Assembly (NCBI GenBank): GCA_039931435.1
Contig: JBDTRY010000049.1
Span: 1-19,778 of the forward strand
DNA: 19,778 bases
Origin: JBDTRY01 sp039931435
GTDB lineage: Bacteria > Acidobacteriota > Thermoanaerobaculia > Gp7-AA8
Direction: 5' to 3'
Below the pieces are notes generated by a model that worked only from the letters and a program-made list of their open reading frames with translations, searched no databases and had not been told where the DNA came from. This document shows positions 1 through 5,344 of the stretch, piece after piece (position 1 is the first letter of the stretch; each line of letters begins with the position of its first letter). Position numbers and translations under genes: made by a program.

Positions 1-169
1 TTGACTCGATTCGCATGAGAAGATTGCGCGGCAGGAAACGACTGGCAACCGACCAGGAAAACGAAGATCGCTGCAGTGCAAACTCGCATGAATGGACTCC
101 TTGGCAGACCTTACCCCGGATCTGCGAAATCCACCGTGACACAAATGAAACCAAGGATCGCATGCACCC

Positions 170-199
170 TCGACGGCTGTCGCAACTCGCTGCTACACT
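170..199 (+). promoter_or_regulatory. Possible promoter of the CADD-type gene
   Basis: An extended -10 element (TGC followed by TACACT, 191-199) lies 29 bases before the start codon of the CADD-type gene. A weak -35 candidate, TCGACG at 170-175, sits 18 bases upstream of the hexamer. The extended TGn motif is the best part of the match and the -35 is poor, so this is a weak call. Confidence 0.3.
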
Positions 200-228
200 C
201 CGCCGGAATCGGACTACGAGGAGGTACC

Positions 229-888
229 ATGACCGCAGTCACGCAATTGCTCGACCAGGAGATCGCCGCCCGAAGGCTGCTCGACCATCCGTTCTACCAG
301 CGATGGACGGCTGGCACTCTCTCCGCGGCCGAGTTGCAGGAGTATGCGCGCCAGTACTATCACTACGCTCTGGCCTTCCCTACGTTTCTCAGCGCAATGC
401 ACGCCAACGTGGCGGACGTTCCAACGCGCCAGCTTCTCCTGGAGAATCTGATCGAGGAAGAGCGTGGTCCGGAGAATCATCCTGAACTATGGCTGCGATT
501 CTGTGAGGCACTCGGTCTGACCCGGCAGGAGGTCGAAGAAGGCCAGCCGAACGAGGCCACCCGTGCTTTGATTGGATGCATCCGCTCGTTTGCCCGGAAC
601 GGCAGCCTGCACGAGGGTCTTGCCGCGCTCTATGCCTACGAATCCCAGGTGCCCGGGGTGGCCGCTGCCAAGATCGAAGGGCTGGCGCGCTGGTACGGCA
701 TCGAAGATCCCCGTTCTGTGGCGTTTTTCTCGGTGCACATGAGCGCCGACGTCGCCCACTCCGCTACGGCAAGGGAACTGTTGGAGAGTCTTTGCGACTC
801 CGAAGGCAAAACCGGAAGCGCCCACCATGCCGGCGCAGCAACACTCTCGGCACTCTACGGGTTCCTCGATTCGGTCACGGCGAACTGA
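229..888 (+). CDS. CADD-type diiron protein, predicted self-sacrificing p-aminobenzoate synthase (TenA/PqqC fold)
   Basis: 219 residues, close to the roughly 230 of Chlamydia CADD (CT610). The ATG at 229 is preceded by GAGGAGG at good distance; the reading frame continues upstream but without a ribosome site. The family folds as a heme-oxygenase-like helical bundle with a dinuclear metal site; in Chlamydia it supplies p-aminobenzoate for folate by oxidising one of its own tyrosines. Aligning from memory with the chlamydial protein at a constant offset of four residues, the metal ligands are present as E77, H84, E138, H170, D174 and H177. The sacrificed tyrosine corresponds to Y23 (in FYQRW) and the proposed amino-donor lysine to K148 (in AAKIEG). 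The signatures EEERGPENH and HMSADVAH are clear. It stands alone: no folate gene is adjacent. An iron-containing redox enzyme of unknown substrate is the alternative, but the retained Tyr and Lys favour p-aminobenzoate synthesis. Confidence 0.9.
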   Translation: MTAVTQLLDQEIAARRLLDHPFYQRWTAGTLSAAELQEYARQYYHYALAFPTFLSAMHANVADVPTRQLLLENLIEEERGPENHPELWLRFCEALGLTRQEVEEGQPNEATRALIGCIRSFARNGSLHEGLAALYAYESQVPGVAAAKIEGLARWYGIEDPRSVAFFSVHMSADVAHSATARELLESLCDSEGKTGSAHHAGAATLSALYGFLDSVTAN

Positions 889-1230
889 ACTCTTTCCCGA
901 GTTTCCACTTCGGAGACGACTCCACGAACCGCGGATCTGTCATCGCGGTCACGGCTACTTTCCGGGATATAGCGAGAACAAACTGCGTTTCACCCAGTCG
1001 TCATGTGGTGGGCGTCTCGCAGCCTGTGGCGCCGGGGGAATGAGGAACCTGCCAGGCGTCCTCGATGGTGGCAGCAGTGAGGATGTTGCAAATCGATTCG
1101 AGAAGTGCTGCCCGGACGGGCTGAGCGACTAGGGATCGTCATCCATTACGAGTATGTCCGCACGGGCGCGTGCCGTGGGCAGCAGGGCACGTGAGGGTTC
1201 ACCGGTCGTCATACCAGGATGATCGAACGA
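889..1230. other. Intergenic stretch with no recognised gene
   Basis: Between the CADD-type gene and the terminator of the convergent small-protein gene. Open frames here are short, lack ribosome sites and resemble no family. There are small inverted repeats (for example CACGG/CCGTG near 1161-1177) but no convincing terminator for the CADD-type gene. Confidence 0.5.
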
Positions 1231-1260
1231 ACACAAAAACGCGCGGAGTTACCCGCGCGT
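1231..1260 (-). terminator. Rho-independent terminator of the sigma/TPR/small-protein cluster
   Basis: A perfect 8-bp GC-rich stem (ACGCGCGG at 1239-1246 paired with CCGCGCGT at 1253-1260) with a six-base loop. On the minus strand the stem is followed directly by TTTTGTGT, a proper U-tract. It lies about 50 bases past the stop codon of the small secreted protein. A second hairpin (GGTGCC, loop TGAA, GGCACC, 1276-1291) sits between the stop and the terminator. Confidence 0.85.
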
Positions 1261-1307
1261 CATGATCTTCCCACAGGTGCCTGAAGGCACCGAACTCGCG
1301 CCGGCGA

Positions 1308-1592
1308 CTAGCCGGGGGGAAGCTGCAGCACACCCGATCCGGAAACGAATCCGGGCGGAAGCTGGATGACTCCGGAATTATTCACTCCGGGAGGAAGCTG
1401 GATGACTCCCGAACCGAAGCGACCAAAGAACGAGTCGAACTGATTGAAGATCGACGAGAAAAACGAGCCGAATCCAAAGTCGAAACGCGGCGTAGAGAAC
1501 GTCGCAGCCTGGGCGCTTGCAGAAAGCAGCATGGTCAGTGCAGCGATTCCGGCTGTTCGGCGGATCAGATTCGTGGAAGTCTGTCGCGTCAT
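1308..1592 (-). CDS. Small secreted Phe-rich protein with three C-terminal GV(I/L)QLPPG repeats
   Basis: 94 residues; no family recognised. Two ATGs stand in tandem (1595 and 1592). The second is preferred because GAGGAG (1599-1604) is six bases from it and only three from the first. Residues 1-29 form a Sec signal peptide (basic start, hydrophobic core, SASAQA cleavage site). The mature start is extremely rich in phenylalanine, 11 in about 31 residues, with Gly and Ser between. The protein ends in three copies of GV(I/L)QLPPG, spaced 12 and 13 residues, the last finishing exactly at the stop codon. There is no Cys in the mature part, no membrane segment and no sorting signal. It lies downstream of the sigma and zinc-finger/TPR genes on the same strand and is closed by a strong terminator. 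A structural, aggregating or surface peptide is possible, but the function is unknown. The signal peptide, ribosome site and terminator make it a likely real gene. Confidence 0.75.
   Translation of the reverse strand: MTRQTSTNLIRRTAGIAALTMLLSASAQAATFSTPRFDFGFGSFFSSIFNQFDSFFGRFGSGVIQLPPGVNNSGVIQLPPGFVSGSGVLQLPPG
1311..1409 (-). repeat. Three in-frame 24-bp coding repeats (GV(I/L)QLPPG)
   Basis: Copies lie at 1386-1409, 1350-1373 and 1311-1334 in reading order on the minus strand, separated by codons for VNNS and FVSGS. The first two copies differ by a single synonymous base (the first Pro codon, CCT or CCG). The third differs at several third positions and has Leu for Ile. This pattern suggests a recent duplication of one copy with conservation of the peptide. 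Confidence 0.85.
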
Positions 1593-1661
1593 CATATTCT
1601 CCTCGTTGGAGGCATGCTGGCCGCATTGCCCCTCAACCAAGGAGTGTCTGAAAGACACACT

Positions 1662-1700
1662 TCCCTACCCCCCCCTCCAAAAAAACTTTATGGGTGGGGA
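1662..1700. repeat. C8 and A7 homopolymer tracts inside an imperfect inverted repeat
   Basis: Eight C (1668-1675) and seven A (1679-1685) are separated by three bases. They are flanked by TCCCTACCC (1662-1670) and GGGTGGGGA (1692-1700), which pair at 8 of 9 positions. The element lies about 70-110 bases upstream of the small secreted protein's start. It could be a promoter-spacing switch, or part of a terminator for the TPR gene, since the minus strand shows seven T after two hairpins. Confidence 0.5.
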
Positions 1701-1713
1701 GCGACGCGACCGG

Positions 1714-1754
1714 ACGAGAATACTCGTTCCAGCCGCTAAGCTCAATATCGAGCT
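1714..1754 (-). other. Pair of hairpins after the TPR gene
   Basis: Two short perfect stems follow the TPR stop codon on the minus strand: AGCTC/GAGCT with a six-base loop (1739-1754) and ACGAG/CTCGT with a four-base loop (1714-1727). Neither is followed at once by a T-run; the nearest is the seven-T run at 1679-1685. They may weaken read-through into the small-protein gene or stabilise the upstream mRNA end. Confidence 0.35.
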
Positions 1755-1770
1755 ATACTTACCTTTCTAT

Positions 1771-3135
1771 TTATGGAACCGGTGGCGGTGCGAAGAGCCG
1801 AGTCGGCTGTTGCGGGAAATCCTCCATAAACTGGCGAACGTGCCGGACGAGCCGGGGCGTGGCCTTGTTGGTTTCGACGGCTTCGTGCAGATACGCCATC
1901 GCAGTCATTGCGTTGGTGGTCATGCCCGCGGCCGTGAAAACTTCGCTCAGATCCGCGCAGAGCGACTGGGCTTCGGCACTTCGATCCGAGGCCAGGCAGG
2001 CCTCGACCATATCGAGGGCCGCCAGCCCGGCATCCAGACTGTTACCCAGGAACTGAAACTCGGATCGGCTCTTCCCGATCCGATCGAGACCCTCGGCGAT
2101 CTTTCCGCTCTTGAGGAGCATCTGCCCGAGAGCCCACTGCGTTCGAACCCTGGCCACTTCCAGTCCCAGATCCTTATAAAGCAGCATCGATTGCAGAAGA
2201 TACGTGCCGGCGGTGTCGAATTCGCCCAGCTCCACATAACAGGTGCCGACGTTGGAGAAGAGGGAAGCCAGCGTAGTCAGATCCTCGGCTTCCCTGGCTC
2301 CCTTCAGAAGCGCGGTCCAGACGTCCCGCGCCTCAGCGAATTCGGCCTTCTGGAAGTGAATCGCACCCTCGAGCATCCGGGCGTGCGTGTAGCGGGTGGT
2401 GTCGCCGAACATGAGGAAGGTGTCCGCGGCCATCTGAGAAAGGGCCAGCGCTTCCGGGATCCGCTCCATTTCATAAAGCAGAGTGCCTCGGACGTAGGCC
2501 ACGATGGCCAGGTCGAAGTGGCTGGCTGCGCTGTGGGAGTAACAGGCGTCGGCCTGGTCGAGCGCTTTCAGCGCTTCGCGGTAACGGCCCAGGTAGCGCA
2601 GAGCGTTGGCCCGTTCCTTCCAGCAAAGACCCCGGAGCTGGAACACGGTGCTGCTCGTATAGCTGTCCAGGGCGATCATCTCCGCGGCATCGGAAATTGC
2701 TGTGGCCAGTTCCAGGGCGTCCTTCGGTGAGGATTCGAGCAGACACTTGGCCTCGTCGGCGAGCTTGCGGATGGAAGCCGCGGTGCGAAGCGCCGGAGTC
2801 TTCATGATCTCGGTTCGCCACCAGGTAGCGGGCTTGGCCAGGAGAGCGGGGATGATCTCCTCGGCCTTCGCTTCCTCTTCCGAAAGGCGATACGAGTGCG
2901 CCAGGAACTGCTGGAGCTTTACCGGGTCGGGCTCGGCCTCCATAAGTTCCGGCTCCTCGGAGTCCCAGACCCCGGGATCATTCATGGCCTGAAAGAATTC
3001 GCGGATCGAGCCGAGCAGATTCTCACAGGATCCGCAACTCTCGAGGTGCTCTTCGAGGTCATCGCGGTAAGGAGCCCGTTCGGCGTTCTCCAGAAAGCTG
3101 AGGAGGGTCTCTTCGTCGTAGTGAAGTTCGTTCAT
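1771..3135 (-). CDS. Zinc-finger (anti-sigma type)/TPR protein, predicted partner of the ECF sigma factor
   Basis: 454 residues. Its ATG overlaps the sigma-factor stop codon as ATGA, implying translational coupling; the frame extends 52 codons further upstream inside the sigma gene, which is rejected. Residues 5-37 hold H5-x24-H30-x3-C34-x2-C37, the zinc-binding pattern of ZAS anti-sigma factors. After an acidic linker (about 55-75) comes a helical segment (95-155) with the sequence style LLAKPATWWRTEIMKTP and SSPKDALELA. Tetratricopeptide-like helical pairs fill about 165-430, for example ERANALRYLGRYREALKALD and FSNVGTCYVELGEFDTAGTY. There is no signal peptide or membrane helix, so it should be cytosolic, unlike many ZAS proteins that span the membrane. 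Inference: the zinc finger binds the sigma factor and the TPR array senses a partner protein or ligand. Direct regulation of sigma activity is not shown by sequence. Confidence 0.85.
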   Translation of the reverse strand: MNELHYDEETLLSFLENAERAPYRDDLEEHLESCGSCENLLGSIREFFQAMNDPGVWDSEEPELMEAEPDPVKLQQFLAHSYRLSEEEAKAEEIIPALLAKPATWWRTEIMKTPALRTAASIRKLADEAKCLLESSPKDALELATAISDAAEMIALDSYTSSTVFQLRGLCWKERANALRYLGRYREALKALDQADACYSHSAASHFDLAIVAYVRGTLLYEMERIPEALALSQMAADTFLMFGDTTRYTHARMLEGAIHFQKAEFAEARDVWTALLKGAREAEDLTTLASLFSNVGTCYVELGEFDTAGTYLLQSMLLYKDLGLEVARVRTQWALGQMLLKSGKIAEGLDRIGKSRSEFQFLGNSLDAGLAALDMVEACLASDRSAEAQSLCADLSEVFTAAGMTTNAMTAMAYLHEAVETNKATPRLVRHVRQFMEDFPQQPTRLFAPPPVP

Positions 3136-3773
3136 GGTTTCCCCGCAGTTAGATTTTGATAAATCGCATGAGCGCGTTTCAGACATTTGTGAATCAGTTT
3201 TTCGGCAGAACGATTGGATGTTGAGAATTGGCGGGCCATCTCCGGTGCTGACCAGCCCTCGAAATAGTGCAGACGCAGCGCCTCTCGGCACTTCGAGTGG
3301 AGGCGGGACATCGTCTCGCGGATGGTGATGCGCAGCGCCACGGTCTCGGCAAGTCCGGAGGAGATGAATTCTTCCCGCTGCTCGAGATCATCGGGAAGGG
3401 GCTCCGTACGCCCTCGCGACCTCCAGTACTGGCGGGACGCGTTGCTGATGCTTCCCACGAGCCAGGAGCGGACATCGTGAATTTCCTTGGCCGTGGAGAG
3501 AAATGAGAGAAAAACCTCCTGAATGAGGTTTTCGGCGTCACCCGGCGGCACGCGGAACTTGCGGCAGGAAATGTAGAGCAGAAGCGTGTAGTGCTTCCGG
3601 TAGACCTCTTCCATCGGATCGACTGCTGGCGGCGCAGCCGGCTCCGGGGCTTCCTTGGAAGCCTTCAGTTTGTCGAAAAAGGCGTCAGAGCTCACGAGGG
3701 TTGGTCTTTCATTGTACGTCAGCCACTCCAGCTTGAATCCCAGGAGCGCGCTGACTGCCTGGTTGATAGTCAC
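3132..3773 (-). CDS. ECF-type RNA polymerase sigma factor
   Basis: 213 residues from a GTG at 3773; there is no strong ribosome site, and the N-terminal 54 residues have no match to the sigma core, so the true start may be later (an in-frame ATG lies at 3614, also without a good ribosome site). Region 2 spans about 55-121, with the core-binding helix DAENLIQEVFLSF at 79-91. Region 4 spans about 145-203, with a helix-turn-helix around LRLHYFEGWSAPEMARQF. No region 3 is present, as in ECF (group IV) sigma factors. It overlaps the zinc-finger/TPR gene by four bases. A duplicated TTGACGG lies just upstream and may be part of its control region. The probable target set includes its own operon, but no target promoter could be shown. 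Confidence 0.88.
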   Translation of the reverse strand: MTINQAVSALLGFKLEWLTYNERPTLVSSDAFFDKLKASKEAPEPAAPPAVDPMEEVYRKHYTLLLYISCRKFRVPPGDAENLIQEVFLSFLSTAKEIHDVRSWLVGSISNASRQYWRSRGRTEPLPDDLEQREEFISSGLAETVALRITIRETMSRLHSKCREALRLHYFEGWSAPEMARQFSTSNRSAEKLIHKCLKRAHAIYQNLTAGKP

Positions 3774-3795
3774 TCTGGGTGATTCTGGCTCCCTG

Positions 3796-3813
3796 CCGTC
3801 AATGCTCCGTCAA
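3796..3813 (-). promoter_or_regulatory. Duplicated TTGACGG motif upstream of the sigma gene
   Basis: On the minus strand TTGACGG occurs twice (3807-3813 and 3796-3802), starts 11 bases apart, about one helical turn. The copies lie 23-40 bases before the GTG start of the sigma factor. Each resembles a -35 element, and the one-turn spacing also suits a direct-repeat operator. No good -10 follows at standard distance. Confidence 0.35.
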
Positions 3814-3865
3814 ATCCCAGGGTTTCTGAAAAACTGTTGCTGACGCCCCCGAGCGCCCCCCTCCC

Positions 3866-5098
3866 TCAAGGCCGCACCGGCCGGGAGCGGGAGGCAGCGC
3901 GGTCCACGAGACGGAATATCTTTCCACCCTGATCGGCCAGGTAAAGCTCGCCCGCCTCATCCTCGCCGAACGAGGTAATCTGAGCGTTGATCGTAAGCAA
4001 CTCTTCGCTCGTCCAGGTTCCATCGGAAGCCTCGGTGGCACCCCAAATCCGCCCCGAGCAATAATCGGCATAAAGATACGTGCTGCGCAGTCTGGCGAAC
4101 CGTCCGCGATAACGGTAGCCTCCGGTCACCGAGCAACCCAGGGAGTGGTCATACTCGGCGATGGGGAGAACAAGAGCTGGGCTGGAACAATTCGTGGCGG
4201 GGTTGAAGCAATGCCTGCCTTCCATGAGACGCCAGCCATAATTGCGGCCGCCGCCCGTTCCCGCCTGTTCGAAGTCGATCTCTTCCCACGCATTCTGCCC
4301 CACGTCACCGATGAAGAGGTTCCGGTTGGAGTCGAAACTAAATCGCCACGGATTGCGCAGCCCATAAGCCCATATCTCCGGACGTGCGTCTGGCCGTGTA
4401 ACGAAAGGGTTGTCCGGCGGTATTGCGTAAGGATTGCCCTGATCCACGTCAATGCGCAATAGCTTCCCAAGAAGCTGCCCGAGGTTCTGGGCACGGTTCC
4501 CTGGATCTCCGCCGGAACCCCCGTCACCCATTCCTATGTACAGATAGCCGTCCGGTCCGAATTGAAGCTGGCCGCCGTTATGGTTCGGAAATGGCTGGGC
4601 GACCCGCAGGAGGATGGCCGCCGAGGTCGGGTCAACGCGCATCGGATCGGTCGACGAGCGCTGATACCGGGCGATCACGGTGTCGCCGTTCTGATCGGTG
4701 TAGTCGACGTAGAAAAGACCGTTCGTCGAATACGACGGGTGGAACGCGGCGCTGAGCAATCCCCGCTCCCCGCAACAACCGACGAGAGAGCGGATATCGA
4801 GAAAGGGCTCTGTACGGACGGCCGTTCCGTCGAGAATGACGATCCGCCCGTCCTGAAGGGTGATGTAGAGGAATCCCGATCCGTCGCCGGCGTTGGTGAT
4901 GGCCACCGGCGAGGACAATCCCTGAGTGACGAGTTCCAGCGCTGGCGCCGATCCCCTGGTGTTCGCCGCCTCGGCCGTGCGGGCGGCGGGTTCGGAGCAG
5001 GCTGCAAGGATGGAAAGTAGCGCTACGAAGGACATCGGCAGCTGAAATCCAAGCGCAAGGGACGCCCTGCGGTGGTTCGGACGGGAAGGCATTATCAT
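3866..5098 (-). CDS. PQQ-dependent sugar dehydrogenase family lipoprotein (GSDH/sorbosone dehydrogenase)
   Basis: 410 residues from the ATG at 5098 (5092 also possible; neither has a clear ribosome site). These starts put an Arg-rich n-region and hydrophobic core just before the lipobox LAAC, with C34 as the lipidated cysteine. The frame extends 71 codons upstream, but that would bury the signal peptide. The six-bladed beta-propeller family of soluble glucose dehydrogenase is clear: CCGERGLLSAAFHP (108-121), PNHNGGQLQFGPDGYLYIGMG (171-191) with H173 as the likely catalytic base, YGLRNPWRFSFD (245-256) with the Arg-Asn pair, then IGDVGQNAWEEI and GRNYGWR. Family members oxidise aldoses or sugar alcohols with PQQ, but substrate cannot be told from sequence and some homologues are not proven enzymes. 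It is divergent from the GH63 gene. A hairpin with CTCCC/GGGAG and GGCC/GGCC arms (3861-3887) spans its stop codon without a T-tract. Confidence 0.88.
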   Translation of the reverse strand: MIMPSRPNHRRASLALGFQLPMSFVALLSILAACSEPAARTAEAANTRGSAPALELVTQGLSSPVAITNAGDGSGFLYITLQDGRIVILDGTAVRTEPFLDIRSLVGCCGERGLLSAAFHPSYSTNGLFYVDYTDQNGDTVIARYQRSSTDPMRVDPTSAAILLRVAQPFPNHNGGQLQFGPDGYLYIGMGDGGSGGDPGNRAQNLGQLLGKLLRIDVDQGNPYAIPPDNPFVTRPDARPEIWAYGLRNPWRFSFDSNRNLFIGDVGQNAWEEIDFEQAGTGGGRNYGWRLMEGRHCFNPATNCSSPALVLPIAEYDHSLGCSVTGGYRYRGRFARLRSTYLYADYCSGRIWGATEASDGTWTSEELLTINAQITSFGEDEAGELYLADQGGKIFRLVDRAASRSRPVRP

Positions 5099-5193
5099 GG
5101 CCGGACGCAAGATCGGTGCTAGGTTCGGCGTTGGACAACAACTGGCGGCAAATGGTTCGCATCCATGACCTTTGCCGGAAGTTCCTTCCGCGC

Positions 5194-5223
5194 AAAATAT
5201 GACGAACTGTGTTTCGATGACAA
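5194..5223 (-). promoter_or_regulatory. Likely sigma-70-type promoter for the sugar dehydrogenase gene
   Basis: On the minus strand TTGTCA (5218-5223) is followed after 18 bases by TATTTT (5194-5199). It would give a leader of about 90 bases before the ATG at 5098. It is the best -35/-10 pair in the space between the divergent dehydrogenase and GH63 genes. Confidence 0.4.
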
Positions 5224-5344
5224 TTCTTTTCAGCCATACCTGACACACTCCGACGCCGAGGTTCTGACTGTCCCCGAGGAGCCACTGAAACTCCGACCTG
5301 ACCGATGACATCGATTACCGACGACTGAGTCAGAGAACAGCATC

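Noticed and set aside
15..485. 156-codon frame at the left edge
   Set aside because: It overlaps the CADD-type gene in another frame, has no ribosome site and an Arg-rich shadow-type composition.
827..1132. 101-codon frame after the CADD-type gene
   Set aside because: It begins inside the CADD-type gene, has no ribosome site and no family resemblance.
1311..1409. CRISPR array
   Set aside because: The three 24-bp repeats are in frame within a coding sequence and separated by only 12-15 bases.
1308..1592. RiPP precursor peptide with repeated cores
   Set aside because: The repeats suggested it, but the protein has a Sec signal peptide, no Cys/Ser/Thr-rich core, and no modification enzyme nearby. 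The radical SAM gene 13 kb away is of the PA0069 type.
1444..2730. 428-codon open frame on the plus strand
   Set aside because: It is antisense to the zinc-finger/TPR gene, which has recognisable motifs and coupling to the sigma gene. Long antisense frames are expected at this GC content.
3866..5311. Longer sugar dehydrogenase start at 5311
   Set aside because: It would place 71 non-conserved residues before the lipoprotein signal peptide, and the likely promoter (5194-5223) lies inside this extension.
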